64,000 bases of DNA, taken from assembly GCA_046291695.1 (NCBI GenBank), contig JBKBSO010000012.1:1-64000 (forward strand). Direction: 5' to 3'. Source of the stretch: PNNG01 sp046291695. Lineage in GTDB: Bacteria; Bacteroidota; Bacteroidia; UBA7662. The notes beneath the pieces are model-generated. The model was not told the origin of the DNA, made no database searches, and saw nothing but the letters and a program-made list of their open reading frames with translations. This document shows positions 7,316 through 16,642 of this stretch, piece by piece; within the stretch, counting starts at the first letter, position 1, and each line of letters begins with the position of its first letter. Position numbers and translations under genes: made by a program.

Positions 7316-7885
7316 TTAGTAAGTAGGGGGTTTTTTGGTGAAATAGACAACCGTTTTTACCAAAATCAACAAATCTAAGCCTAGTGAGAGGCGTTGGGCG
7401 TATTCGCCATCGAAAGCGGCTTTTTGTTCGGGGGGCATGCCGTCGTAGGCATTTACCTGGGCCCAACCGGTGAGGCCGGGCTGTAAGGCCAACGCCCCGT
7501 TGGCTCGGCGCATTTCAACCAATTCTTTTTGGGCCGGGATGGGTGGGCGCGGACCAATAAAGCTCATATCGCCTTTGAGCACATTGTAAAACTGTGGCAA
7601 CTCGTCGAGGTTGGTGCGGCGTATGAATTTGCCGAAGGGCGTAATTTGCAGCTTTTGGGTTTCGCGCGATTCTACATTGGGTGTGCTTACCGGCATGCTT
7701 CTGAATTTGTAAAACAGAAATTCTTGACCGTTTCTGCCTACACGCTTTTGCTTAAAAATGGCTGGACCACCATCTTGCCCTCGGATGATAAGTCCCAAAA
7801 GCAGGTACACTGGCGATAAAATCAACAACAGTAAAACAGCCAGTGCTATGTCGCCCAAACGTTTAATCAACGGATAAATTTTCAT
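7316..7885 (-). CDS. Initiating phosphoglycosyl transferase, PglC-like
   Basis: This 189-residue small bacterial sugar transferase moves a sugar phosphate from a nucleotide sugar to undecaprenyl phosphate, starting repeat-unit assembly. It has one N-terminal re-entrant/transmembrane helix (residues 11-33), the FKQKRVGRNGQ stretch, the catalytic Asp94-Glu95 dyad in TNLDELPQF, FIGPRPP, and a LQPGLTGWAQVN segment. It lacks the extra N-terminal transmembrane domains of WcaJ and so belongs to the minimal monotopic type. It overlaps the PIG-L gene by four bases. The sugar it uses cannot be read from sequence; UDP-linked 2-acetamido sugars are common for this subfamily. Confidence 0.93.
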   Translation of the reverse strand: MKIYPLIKRLGDIALAVLLLLILSPVYLLLGLIIRGQDGGPAIFKQKRVGRNGQEFLFYKFRSMPVSTPNVESRETQKLQITPFGKFIRRTNLDELPQFYNVLKGDMSFIGPRPPIPAQKELVEMRRANGALALQPGLTGWAQVNAYDGMPPEQKAAFDGEYAQRLSLGLDLLILVKTVVYFTKKPPTY

Positions 7886-8577
7886 GGCTCAATAACGTTC
7901 ATGGCCGTTTGGAAGCCTTCACAGAGATTACGCCCCACCTGACTTCCGCGCAATACCGCCAAGGCCCGAATGGCTTCATCAGAGCGTGGGTGCGGATACG
8001 GTCGCATCACCCCTTCATAGGCGTAAAGTGCTTCCAGCTTTTTGGCCAAACCTGTTTCTCCAATTTCTATAAAAGTATCGGGACGGAATTGCTGCCCGTC
8101 AACCGGAAAGGCCCAATCGGTACTCGAAGGCACTTCCATAAAGTACAACGCTTTCAGCGGCTTTACCGGTTTTCGCTGGAACAAGCGTACAGCCGCCTGA
8201 CAAGCTTTGCTCGTATGGTAATGGTCATTATTCAAATCGTATGGATGGTGTGTAATCACTACATCAGGTTCGATTTGTTCAATGTATTTTTCAATAAACT
8301 GCACCAAGTCTAAATGCGGGATGCTATTGAACTTGATGTTTGGAAATGGCCCCAAAATGGGTGCTTCGGCACCTACAATTTGTTGCGCCTTGTTGGTGTG
8401 TGCCTTCAAGGCTTCTACATCCGGACGGTGCCTACGCGCTTCTACATCGCCGGATAAAATGAGGTTGTGCACCTGGTGGCCGCTGGCTGTTAGTACGGCG
8501 GTACTGCCTCCAAAGCCTAAAATCTCATCGTCGGGGTGGGCGGTAACTGTTAAATAAACCATGCTAGCTTTTTTCAA
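7882..8577 (-). CDS. PIG-L family N-acetylsugar deacetylase
   Basis: The protein (231 residues) shows the zinc-binding AHPDDE motif at residues 13-18 and a second histidine cluster THHPYDLNNDHYH at 109-121, which define the PIG-L/LmbE fold. Family members remove acetyl from N-acetylglucosamine-type groups or related amides. It has no signal peptide and so works in the cytoplasm, probably on a nucleotide-linked or lipid-linked sugar. It overlaps the SDR gene upstream by 14 bases and the sugar transferase downstream by four, so it is part of the operon. A free amino group made here could be re-acylated by the neighbouring formyl- or acetyltransferase. Confidence 0.9.
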   Translation of the reverse strand: MKKASMVYLTVTAHPDDEILGFGGSTAVLTASGHQVHNLILSGDVEARRHRPDVEALKAHTNKAQQIVGAEAPILGPFPNIKFNSIPHLDLVQFIEKYIEQIEPDVVITHHPYDLNNDHYHTSKACQAAVRLFQRKPVKPLKALYFMEVPSSTDWAFPVDGQQFRPDTFIEIGETGLAKKLEALYAYEGVMRPYPHPRSDEAIRALAVLRGSQVGRNLCEGFQTAMNVIEP

Positions 8578-9469
8578 AAGATTTGATTGTTTTCATCATG
8601 CCCAATCGGGCTTCTACAGGCAAAGGTTTTCCTAAAGCTTCGACCAATTTCTGGTTACTCACTACGTAGTTTTCAGTAAGTTTTTGTAAGCGCTCCGTAT
8701 TCAGTGGTAAGCGAAACACATCCCCCATTTTGGCAATTAGGCTCATCCAGCTTTTAGGTATCGACCATATAGCGGCACGTTTACCCATGCCTGCTGCAAT
8801 AATGCAAATGACCTCATTGGTAGCCAACGGCTCCGAATCGGCCAAATTATATACGCCCGGGGGCAAACTCCCACCCAAAATTTCATCAATCACAAAGCAA
8901 AAATTATCTACCGATAAAAATGATCGCTTGTTTTCAAAGGCGCCCAAAGGCCAGGGTATTCCTTTCTTAACGAGTTTATATAGCAAATTCAAATTGCCCT
9001 TATTGCCAGGGCCATGGATCATACAAGGTCGTAGTATATACAATTGCTTGCCCTCCGGCAGGATTTGCGTCTGCAAATATTGCTCTGCTGCCAATTTACT
9101 TTTGCCATACGGGGTTAAGGGTTGAGGATCATCAGATTCCAACAAAGTATCACCCTGAACGGAATCGGCAATGGCCTTTACACTACTTACATAGATAAAT
9201 ATGCATGCCTCTGACCGTAAAAAGACTTCAAAAAGCCGCTTTGTGAGTTCAGTATTTACCTGAAAGTATTCCTCAGGACCTGCTACTTTTTTGAGGTCGT
9301 GGGCTTTGCCCGCTAAATGCATTACAACCGTTACCTCATCGCTCAATTTTTCGGGTAATGGCATACGTAAATTTATTGGGGTATGCGACAACCCAAAGAC
9401 CTCCAAATGCTTTGTACAATAGCTACCTAAAAAGCCAGTTGTACCGGAAATAGCTAGATAATTAGCCAT
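8564..9469 (-). CDS. NAD-dependent sugar epimerase/dehydratase (SDR)
   Basis: The 301-residue extended SDR protein starts with ISGTTGFLGSY (dinucleotide loop). It then shows VMHLAGKAHD, YVSSVKAI with the catalytic Ser, and TPYGKSKLAAE with Tyr and Lys. The C-terminal half is of the WbpV/Gne-like type that acts on UDP- or dTDP-sugars, but the exact reaction (C4 epimerase or 4-keto reductase) cannot be settled by eye. It overlaps WecG-type and PIG-L genes. It may form the sugar that the adjacent PglC-like enzyme or WecG-type transferase uses. Confidence 0.85.
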   Translation of the reverse strand: MANYLAISGTTGFLGSYCTKHLEVFGLSHTPINLRMPLPEKLSDEVTVVMHLAGKAHDLKKVAGPEEYFQVNTELTKRLFEVFLRSEACIFIYVSSVKAIADSVQGDTLLESDDPQPLTPYGKSKLAAEQYLQTQILPEGKQLYILRPCMIHGPGNKGNLNLLYKLVKKGIPWPLGAFENKRSFLSVDNFCFVIDEILGGSLPPGVYNLADSEPLATNEVICIIAAGMGKRAAIWSIPKSWMSLIAKMGDVFRLPLNTERLQKLTENYVVSNQKLVEALGKPLPVEARLGMMKTIKSFEKS

Positions 9470-10202
9470 TATTCAATCGCTTTAATTTTAGCTCTCCCCA
9501 GATCATTTTTGGAATTTCAAATAAGTACGGTCCCAAGCGTTTTGATAACCTTATCGGATCCGTCATGATACGATTTATCCAAATAAATCTTAAACCGAAA
9601 AACCTAGCTTTTGCCATTTTGATTTCTCCAACATAAAAATTGAATGCCGCACCAATCCCAAACATAACGCCACTTTTTAAAAATGGCTTTAAACGGTGCA
9701 TAAATAGCTCTTGTTTTGGAGCGCCGAGCGAAACCCAAATGATATCTGCTTCTAATTCATTCAAATCATTGGCGATTTTCGCATAATCAAATTGATCAAC
9801 AGACAAAAACGGGACATCGTAGTGTACAATTGCTTTGGTATCGAGGCCCAAAATCTGCATTTTATTCCAAATTTTTGATATCGTTTCTTCTGTACTTCCT
9901 AACAGGACATGTTTATATTTAGTGTCCTTAATAAGTGTGTCAAAAATATCTGGGCCATTCAACGCTCTGTATTTTTCACCATAAATCATACTAGCAAACC
10001 AAGCTATTGAACTGCCATCACATGTATTCACATCTGCCGCATTCACTACTTCACGATATTCTTCATTATTGCGAGCCATGGTGAGCACATTGGCATCGAC
10101 AACACAGATATAAGCAGCTTGCTTAATTTTGCAAAAATCTGCAACTCTTTGAAAAAAAAGAACGTGATTAAATTCTAATGCTACACCAAAAAACTTCCTC
10201 AT
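9462..10202 (-). CDS. WecG/TagA/CpsF family glycosyltransferase
   Basis: The 246-residue GT26 protein has VVDANVLTMARN, the NTCDGSSIAWF motif with the probable catalytic Asp, VLLGSTEE, SLGAPKQELFMHR and GIGAAFNFYVGE. These are the hallmarks of enzymes that add the second sugar (N-acetylmannosamine or its uronate) to a lipid-linked first sugar. It acts at the cytoplasmic face of the membrane, and a positively charged C-terminal tail fits peripheral attachment. It is two bases from the GT4 gene upstream and overlaps the SDR gene downstream. This places it early in repeat-unit assembly, after the PglC-like enzyme. Confidence 0.92.
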   Translation of the reverse strand: MRKFFGVALEFNHVLFFQRVADFCKIKQAAYICVVDANVLTMARNNEEYREVVNAADVNTCDGSSIAWFASMIYGEKYRALNGPDIFDTLIKDTKYKHVLLGSTEETISKIWNKMQILGLDTKAIVHYDVPFLSVDQFDYAKIANDLNELEADIIWVSLGAPKQELFMHRLKPFLKSGVMFGIGAAFNFYVGEIKMAKARFFGLRFIWINRIMTDPIRLSKRLGPYLFEIPKMIWGELKLKRLNNG

Positions 10203-10204
10203 AA

Positions 10205-11314
10205 CTACGGGTAAGTTAAAATGTCATAAATATTCCTGGTAAAAATTTCCTCTGTGAACTTTTCTTCATAAACTTTTCTGCTATTACTGCCTAATTCATA
10301 CACTAGTCTTGGGCTATCATATAATTGACACAAAGCATTATAAACTCCTTCGGTAAGTTGATTAACTTCTATTAGGAAACCATTTGATTTGTCTACTATG
10401 TCTGGTATACCTCCTAAATCAGAGCATATTAAAGGCAAACCACAGGATGCGGCTTCTATTAACACCAACGGCATACATTCTAATGGATATTTGGTCGGGA
10501 ATACAAAAACATCAAGATTTTTGAAGAATAAAGTCTTTCTTTCTCCCTGAACAGACCCAATATAATGTACTACATCCGCTAAACCACGCTTCTTTATCTC
10601 TGAGTCTAAAGTAACGTGTGTTAACTCCGATTCATTCCCCGCAATAGTACAATTAAACTTGTAATCGTTCTTATGAAGTTCCTTTAAAACATCTAAGAGT
10701 AGCAATACACCTTTGGAAATTATCAAATTCGATAAATACCCAATTTGCATGGGCTGAGTGCCACTCTTGGAAAAACCCTTTTCGGCCGTAGGCAGCAAAT
10801 CTTTAGTTCCATTTGGCAAAACAACTATTTGATCTACACTAACAAAGTCCTTTATGTCATTATACAAATGATTGCTTAAGAGTATAACCTTAACAGACTT
10901 AAAGAAATAGACATACATCCTTCGCTTTACGGAACTGATTTCACCTAATTCAGAAATGCCTCGATTATGTAAATGCAAGTAAATTTGACCTTCGCGCTTC
11001 AATAAAAATTTAATCAATAAAACATTTATGAAATCTTTTTGAAACCCAAAACCAGTAAGCGTTGGCGCATAATAAACGCGATCGGGTCTAAATGACAGGA
11101 AGCGAATCAGTAAAGTCCAAATAACAACTCCGATGCGCCATAATTTTAATAAACCAAATTTACCAATGTCTGAGGCATTTTTCGATATACCAATATCAAC
11201 AAATGAAGATGCTATATCTGAACGCCTTGAAAATTTTTCCTGTATCAACTTCCCTACAACGGATGAACCGTGTACAGGAGGAGGAAGTTGAAGAGCAAAT
11301 AAAATACGCATCAA
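10205..11314 (-). CDS. GT4-type glycosyltransferase
   Basis: This protein (369 residues) is a GT-B fold retaining glycosyltransferase. The N-terminal LQLPPPVHGSSVVGK loop and the C-terminal nucleotide-sugar motif YPLECMPLVLIEAASCGLP, with the two glutamates seven residues apart (EX7E), identify GT4. IGYLSNLIISKGVLLLLD marks the start of the second Rossmann domain. It overlaps the GT2 gene upstream by four bases. The DNA is AT-rich compared with the flanks, as is usual for the variable middle of polysaccharide loci. Donor and acceptor are unknown. Confidence 0.9.
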   Translation of the reverse strand: MMRILFALQLPPPVHGSSVVGKLIQEKFSRRSDIASSFVDIGISKNASDIGKFGLLKLWRIGVVIWTLLIRFLSFRPDRVYYAPTLTGFGFQKDFINVLLIKFLLKREGQIYLHLHNRGISELGEISSVKRRMYVYFFKSVKVILLSNHLYNDIKDFVSVDQIVVLPNGTKDLLPTAEKGFSKSGTQPMQIGYLSNLIISKGVLLLLDVLKELHKNDYKFNCTIAGNESELTHVTLDSEIKKRGLADVVHYIGSVQGERKTLFFKNLDVFVFPTKYPLECMPLVLIEAASCGLPLICSDLGGIPDIVDKSNGFLIEVNQLTEGVYNALCQLYDSPRLVYELGSNSRKVYEEKFTEEIFTRNIYDILTYP

Positions 11315-12192
11315 ATAATTTTATCTCTTAGTCTTGATAGAATCGAGTATTTATTACGAAATGATCGCATTAATGATTTATCAACTTTTGGATGCGCCAA
11401 AAAATTAAAATTAACCCGGTTAGATTGATCCAAATTTGTTGTGAACCTTAAACTGCGTTTAGTATTTGTTGCCAATTCCCCAATTCCGTCGTTTAAAACC
11501 AAAGACTTTCTAGGGAAAACAGCAAGCTTTTCAGCCATCATTTGCGAAGAGGTCCACCGGATCGCCCATGAATTTATTTTGCCAGTGAGTTGATTAATTA
11601 ACATTTGGGGAACGTCACTTCCTCCACGAAATAACTTTAACCAATTGATCGGATTCTTTATAATCCGTTTATAATGATTGTGTTCCCAAACCATTTCGAA
11701 CCATTCCTTTTTCCAAGTGCCCCATCCCCATGAAGATGGTCGGTAACCGAAATAAATATCATCACTCCAAAATTCTAATTCTGGCAAATCATGTGAAAAA
11801 CCACATATAGTAGATATTTTATCAGCATTAGCATAAAACCGTAAAGCATCATTCATATAGTTCAGGAAATTAGGCTGCGTAATCAAATCATCTTCCAGCA
11901 CAATCACAGCCTCATGATCACTTAACACCTCTGTAACCCCACCTATAATGGAGCTAGCTAGCCCAAGGTTTTGCGACTGATATTTCACTTTGAAAGATCG
12001 AAAGCCGACAAAATTATCCAACACACTACGAACTTCGGAAACTGACTTTTCATCCTCAACACAACGCGGTCCATCCACATATACGACCACGTCGGTATCC
12101 TTGGATAAGAAATTACTAGAAAGCGCATTTAGCGTCTTTTCAATGTGTTTTGGTCTGTTGAATGCAAAAATGCACACTGGAAATAAAGACAT
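11311..12192 (-). CDS. GT2-like glycosyltransferase
   Basis: The 293-residue protein has an N-terminal GT-A fold with VCIFAFNRPKHIEKTLNAL, VVVYVDGPR, QNLGLASSI, and the metal-binding IVLEDDLI motif. A SSWGWGTWKKEW block follows, which is frequent in this family of capsule and O-antigen transferases. The later part (residues 180-293) is basic. It lies between the GT4 gene (four-base overlap) and the polymerase. The sugar transferred cannot be predicted. Confidence 0.88.
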   Translation of the reverse strand: MSLFPVCIFAFNRPKHIEKTLNALSSNFLSKDTDVVVYVDGPRCVEDEKSVSEVRSVLDNFVGFRSFKVKYQSQNLGLASSIIGGVTEVLSDHEAVIVLEDDLITQPNFLNYMNDALRFYANADKISTICGFSHDLPELEFWSDDIYFGYRPSSWGWGTWKKEWFEMVWEHNHYKRIIKNPINWLKLFRGGSDVPQMLINQLTGKINSWAIRWTSSQMMAEKLAVFPRKSLVLNDGIGELATNTKRSLRFTTNLDQSNRVNFNFLAHPKVDKSLMRSFRNKYSILSRLRDKII

Positions 12193-12202
12193 TAACGTAA
12201 CT

Positions 12203-13285
12203 TCAATTGAGAGCTAAACGACGTTTCGTTAAAACCAAATAGTCGAAAAGTAAAAAGAAAAAAATGAAAAATGAATAATTAAAAACATTGTCCGTAAGCA
12301 TACAAACAACGGAAAAGGAAATCAGTTCCAATGAGTTTGACTTCTTTATTAATAAGTAAACAAAAACAAATAAAAACACCGCACCATTATCATAGAACAA
12401 TCTTAACACGTCATTATGTAACAACTCGTTTGCAAACTCCATCGATAACTGATTTGCTACTCCAGCTCCATGTCCAAACAAATATCCCATCAAACTCAGC
12501 TCATCTTGCATTATTGAAGAATAGATATACGTTCTTCCCTGGGTAAGTTCACCAATACTAATATCGCCACCCAAATATTTCGTTATATAATCGAACCTGC
12601 CATCAACCAGCCTAAAGATAAACTCAACGTAGAAAAGCAAACCAACAGCACTGATTACTGCAAACTTTTTCCGACCAATGATTTTTTCAATTTTCGGTGC
12701 AAAAATTGCCGTGATAATGGCTAGAAATACTATCCTTTTGAACGTCAACAAAAAGGCAAAAAATGAAAGCCATTTAAACTTCGTGTCTTTAATAATGCTG
12801 TTGTAAATAACAAAAAAACCGAAAATGAAAGCGTAAACATTACTTTCAGCATCTGATGTACTCGAAGTCAAAAGAGCTAAAACAGATAAATCAATATTAA
12901 CCCCAAGCAGCACCCTTGGTAAAAAAGTTAAAAAGGCTACCCAAAATAAAGTTCGACTAAACGCATTGTTGTGCTGAAGAGATTTATAAAAGGAACTCCG
13001 CGATAAAGCATAAAATAAAACAAAGCCACATAGAACAAAATAAGTGGTTTGCAGATTCCCGAGTGATAAACGGAATATAAATACACTTAAAACCGAAAAC
13101 AAAATAAACAGCTCAAATGCCAAAAGACTTGGTAAACGTTCTAATTTTGAAAGTTGTAGGGCTGCTACAACAAAAATTAAAGGCGCTGAGTAAATAAAAT
13201 AACGAACAGGACCAAAACCTAACCACCAAAATAAGTAGCTTAACAATACAAGTGATGCAAATATCAAAATGCCGCGAGCACTCAT
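12203..13285 (-). CDS. wzy: Wzy-like polysaccharide polymerase
   Basis: This 360-residue, very hydrophobic protein has about ten to eleven predicted transmembrane segments. It has a large loop holding GHGAGVANQLSMEFANELLH followed by NDVLRLFYDNG, a layout typical of Wzy and O-antigen ligase-type proteins that join lipid-linked repeat units in the periplasm. Sequence conservation in this class is low, so the call rests on topology, the His-rich loop and context. It is the only such protein in a locus that also has a flippase, an outer-membrane exporter and a Wzc kinase. It overlaps the upstream GT2 gene by four bases. The gene is strongly AT-rich. Confidence 0.78.
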   Translation of the reverse strand: MSARGILIFASLVLLSYLFWWLGFGPVRYFIYSAPLIFVVAALQLSKLERLPSLLAFELFILFSVLSVFIFRLSLGNLQTTYFVLCGFVLFYALSRSSFYKSLQHNNAFSRTLFWVAFLTFLPRVLLGVNIDLSVLALLTSSTSDAESNVYAFIFGFFVIYNSIIKDTKFKWLSFFAFLLTFKRIVFLAIITAIFAPKIEKIIGRKKFAVISAVGLLFYVEFIFRLVDGRFDYITKYLGGDISIGELTQGRTYIYSSIMQDELSLMGYLFGHGAGVANQLSMEFANELLHNDVLRLFYDNGAVFLFVFVYLLIKKSNSLELISFSVVCMLTDNVFNYSFFIFFFLLFDYLVLTKRRLALN

Positions 13286-14286
13286 CTTTTTCTCAAAGTT
13301 CCCTTTAAAACATCAATAAGCGTCCATTTCAGGATTGACAAAAAATATCTGATTCCCATTTTTGGTAATAAAAAAACGGCACGTAAAACCCGCTTTGATC
13401 CGTTTTCCAATAAGGCATATTTGTGATAATAAGCTTTTCGTAACCGACGTTTTTTAAATTCATAACACGTATCAGGTATATCAATATTTGTCCTTAAAAA
13501 ATTCAGACCTCGAATATTGTCCTTATATTCTTTTCGGATTACTTGTTTTGTAAGTTTACGATTTGACCACGAATTTGGCACACCCCTATTATACACCGCT
13601 GTTATGGCGTTAAGATATCCAATTTTGCCATGTACAAGTGCTTGGTATTTCAAAACAAAATCGCCAGCAAACGATTTTGACATCCAATTTTCCTTGTTCA
13701 AAAGAATGGCTTTCTTATAAAACATTGTTGGAGACGAAATAAAAGGCTCTTGTGATAGGTAATCACATGCATCAAAAACTTTTTGGTTTTCATACGGGTT
13801 GATTACAACATCCTTTTTCAATGCAACATAACGGAAAACGGTTCCGGTAAAAACCATACTTAAATCCGGGTTTTTTAGAGCAAATTCATATTGCGCTTGT
13901 AGTTTATTTGTATCAATCCAAAAATCATCCCCTTCACACAACGCAATATATTCGCCTTTTATTAAATCGAAAAAGGGCTTCCTCAACTCATGTTTCAAGG
14001 CTGATCGGAAAGTATTTTGCTCCTGAAAATAAACCTTGATCCGTTCTTTGTACTTCTTTTGATATTCACGTAATATTTCACTACATCCATCAGTCGAACA
14101 GTCGTCATGAATTAGGACTTGAACCGGAAAGTTTGTTTTTTGTTGCAGTATTCCGTTTATGCAATCCGCTAAATACGCTATATGATTGTATACCATAACA
14201 CGAACGCTGACGACAGGTACCACATCTAATGGCCATACCTGATCCTTTATAGGTATTGGTAACTCCAAAGCTTTATAGCCAGCCAT
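13282..14286 (-). CDS. GT2 family glycosyltransferase
   Basis: The 334-residue protein carries a GT-A domain: VVSVRVMVYNHIAYLADCI, LIHDDCSTDGCSEIL with the first metal and nucleotide aspartates, and GEYIALCEGDDFWID with the DxD-like motif. This is the classical WcaA-type family 2 glycosyltransferase. A C-terminal basic and amphipathic part (residues 280-334) probably binds the membrane. The start codon shares one base with the stop region of the cyclase gene upstream, so translation is coupled. It is the first glycosyltransferase after the small-molecule enzyme block. Confidence 0.93.
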   Translation of the reverse strand: MAGYKALELPIPIKDQVWPLDVVPVVSVRVMVYNHIAYLADCINGILQQKTNFPVQVLIHDDCSTDGCSEILREYQKKYKERIKVYFQEQNTFRSALKHELRKPFFDLIKGEYIALCEGDDFWIDTNKLQAQYEFALKNPDLSMVFTGTVFRYVALKKDVVINPYENQKVFDACDYLSQEPFISSPTMFYKKAILLNKENWMSKSFAGDFVLKYQALVHGKIGYLNAITAVYNRGVPNSWSNRKLTKQVIRKEYKDNIRGLNFLRTNIDIPDTCYEFKKRRLRKAYYHKYALLENGSKRVLRAVFLLPKMGIRYFLSILKWTLIDVLKGTLRKR

Positions 14287-15299
14287 TATACAGTAGCTAT
14301 AGGGGTAACAGGCGATCCCACCGCACCCGTTAACCGCAAGGGCGGTGCAGTCAATAAAAAACGATTTCGATTATGGGTTCGGAGCCATTTGGCTAAATCT
14401 GCCAAATACCACAATTCACCCAAGTGGACTCCCAACCGGAATAAGCACAACTCATGGATCGGCAAATTAGTACCACAACAATTATCGGGAACAGACTTAC
14501 CCACCGCTTCGACTGCTAAATTATCAGAAGCAATGGCAGCAACACCACTGTCGATAATCCAATTTAGCAATTTACTATCAAAACCATCCAAAACAGCGCA
14601 GGCTTTCGTGATGGAATCGTCTGGATCACCAGCCATACGCATGATCATTTGGTCGAGTCCCGTCCAAATACACAAAATGTCACCCTGCTCAACCTCCACC
14701 TTATCCCGCTCCATGATGCGCATCAAATCGTCATACCCTACTTCCTTGCGTGGAAATTCACCGTAAGTACTAAATAAATCTACCATAACCCCTCTCCCCT
14801 GTACACCATGCTTGGCCATATGTTCAATGCCGAGTGCATGGGCATGGGTGAATTGTTCTTCATCCATTTGTACCGCATCACCAGCACCGAATCCATTGTA
14901 ATACACGGATTTCATATTACCATCACCCATCACGTCAAAAGAGGCTCCACGATGCGCCAAACTATCCCATTGGGTAGAGTATTGTGTATATAGAATCACC
15001 AAATCATCGGATCCCAGATCGGTATGGTTGGGATTGACCTTGCGCCAGTCGTAATTGTAATAGGCCTCACCGTTGCGAACTACGGGTTTTAAAACTGGTG
15101 GAAAACGGACTTTGTTGATAACTTGGCCACCTGGATAGTCCAAAGGCAAACTCAAACAAAACGTTTCTCCAGTCTGCACTTCTGCTACGCCCTGCAGTAC
15201 TTTTTGCCGGTCGATTAAATTCAACCTGCCCAACTGATCATCCGCTCCCCAATTGCCCCAAGTAGATTGCGCAGGCCTTACTTTCCATCTATCACTCAT
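14286..15299 (-). CDS. Cyclase family hydrolase (kynurenine formamidase-like)
   Basis: The 337-residue protein matches the PF04199 cyclase/formamidase family of metal-dependent amide or ester hydrolases. Motifs include NWGADDQLGRLNLI, TQWDSLAHRG (metal-binding His and Asp), and a C-terminal PIHELCLFRLGVHLGELW block. At 337 residues it is longer than bacterial kynurenine formamidases and resembles the longer polyketide-cyclase-like members. It overlaps the lyase gene by four bases and so belongs to the small-molecule block inside the polysaccharide operon. A hydrolysis or lactam/lactone step on an acyl precursor is possible, but no substrate can be assigned. Confidence 0.82.
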   Translation of the reverse strand: MSDRWKVRPAQSTWGNWGADDQLGRLNLIDRQKVLQGVAEVQTGETFCLSLPLDYPGGQVINKVRFPPVLKPVVRNGEAYYNYDWRKVNPNHTDLGSDDLVILYTQYSTQWDSLAHRGASFDVMGDGNMKSVYYNGFGAGDAVQMDEEQFTHAHALGIEHMAKHGVQGRGVMVDLFSTYGEFPRKEVGYDDLMRIMERDKVEVEQGDILCIWTGLDQMIMRMAGDPDDSITKACAVLDGFDSKLLNWIIDSGVAAIASDNLAVEAVGKSVPDNCCGTNLPIHELCLFRLGVHLGELWYLADLAKWLRTHNRNRFLLTAPPLRLTGAVGSPVTPIATV

Positions 15300-16642
15300 A
15301 CTATTTCGTTGTATTTGGCCAATACGGCATCTACCATGGCAGGCGCGACACCGACGTAATTAGCAGGATCAAGCAAATTGTCTATTTCTTCTTCATTGAG
15401 CAGCTTTGTGATTTCCTGATCAGCCAACAAGGCCTGTCGCAGGGTTAAACCTTGATCCATGGCGATGCCTGCAGCGGCATATACCAAGTGATGGGCTTTC
15501 GATTTTCCTACTTTTGGTGCTAGTCCCATCATCACGGCTTCCGACATCAGCAAACCACCGCCAATATCAAGATTGGCGCGCATTTGTTCTTTACCCACCC
15601 ATAGGTTTTCCAAAATGAATTTACTATGTTTTAGAGACCCAGAGAACAAAACAAATGCTTCCGGAATCACCATCCACTCCAGATGCATTTGGCCTAGCGC
15701 ACCCCGTTCATGTTCCTGAATCATGGAGGTAAGTTGTGAACTAACTAATTCCCTAAGCTTATGTGCATTCGCAATTATTGGTTCGCATGCTATGGGATTT
15801 CGTTTTTGCGGTAATGTAGTACTTGCGCCTCTTCCAATTTCAAATGGTTCACTAAGCTCACCTATTTCTGATCTCATCAAAATGGCAATTTCATTGGCAA
15901 TTTTGGCCAAAGTAGCGGCAGACATAGCCAACCAACTCACCATTTCAGCCCAACTGTCGCGAGCAACATGCCAACTGATTGCTGGCATCTTCAAGCCCAG
16001 ATTGGCAAACATTAGCTTTTGTACCTCAAGACCTTGATCACCCAAAGTAGCAAAAGTACCTACGGCACCCGAACACTGGCCCACTAGTAAGCGGTCCTTT
16101 AATTGTGAGAGACGAACCTCGTGTCGCATCAGTTCGTCTAACCAAATTGCCGCCTTATAGCCAAAGGTGATGGGTGCGGCTTGTTGCTGAAAGGTACGGC
16201 CAGCCATCACTGTGTTGCGATGTTCCGAAGCCAAGCGGGCCAAGGCTTGCAAAATATGCTGCAATTCTACCTCAATCCAGGCGATGGCGTCTCGCATTTG
16301 TAGAACTGTACCGGTATCTAAAATATCCTGGGTGGTAGCACCGTAATGTACCCAGCGAGCTGTCTCCGGGTCGCAGGCTTTATTAAGTTGGGCGACAAAG
16401 GGAAGGATTGGGAAACCGACTTTGTCGAAAGCTACCTTCATGGCTGCCAGGTCTAAATTTTCTACCTTCGCAGCCGCTCCAATTCTTTTTGCTGTCCCTG
16501 CCGGTATTAAACCTAGTTCTTCTTGTGCCATAGCCAATGCCACTTCAGTGTCAAGCCATGATTCAATCATCTTTTCTTCCGAAAAAAGCGCCCGAATTGT
16601 GATATCAGAAAATAGGTTGTCAAAATAGTTAATAACAAACAT
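15296..16642 (-). CDS. Aspartase/fumarase-superfamily lyase (ASL/CMLE-like)
   Basis: This protein (448 residues) is of the adenylosuccinate lyase / 3-carboxymuconate cycloisomerase type. The three conserved regions are visible: HYGATTQDILDT at residues 99-110, AGRTFQQQAAP at 147-157, and the signature GASTTLPQKRNP at 272-283. These enzymes make or break C-N or C-C/C-O bonds next to a carboxylate, releasing fumarate-like products. It is unlikely to be the housekeeping purB, because it sits in a polysaccharide operon between an ATP-grasp gene (one-base overlap) and a cyclase (four-base overlap). An addition or elimination step on a dicarboxylic intermediate fits, but the substrate is unknown. 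Confidence 0.87.
   Translation of the reverse strand: MFVINYFDNLFSDITIRALFSEEKMIESWLDTEVALAMAQEELGLIPAGTAKRIGAAAKVENLDLAAMKVAFDKVGFPILPFVAQLNKACDPETARWVHYGATTQDILDTGTVLQMRDAIAWIEVELQHILQALARLASEHRNTVMAGRTFQQQAAPITFGYKAAIWLDELMRHEVRLSQLKDRLLVGQCSGAVGTFATLGDQGLEVQKLMFANLGLKMPAISWHVARDSWAEMVSWLAMSAATLAKIANEIAILMRSEIGELSEPFEIGRGASTTLPQKRNPIACEPIIANAHKLRELVSSQLTSMIQEHERGALGQMHLEWMVIPEAFVLFSGSLKHSKFILENLWVGKEQMRANLDIGGGLLMSEAVMMGLAPKVGKSKAHHLVYAAAGIAMDQGLTLRQALLADQEITKLLNEEEIDNLLDPANYVGVAPAMVDAVLAKYNEIV

Noticed and set aside
15296..16642. Housekeeping adenylosuccinate lyase (purB)
   Set aside because: Superfamily signature is present, but the operon context and coupling to cyclase and ATP-grasp genes argue for a pathway-specific lyase.
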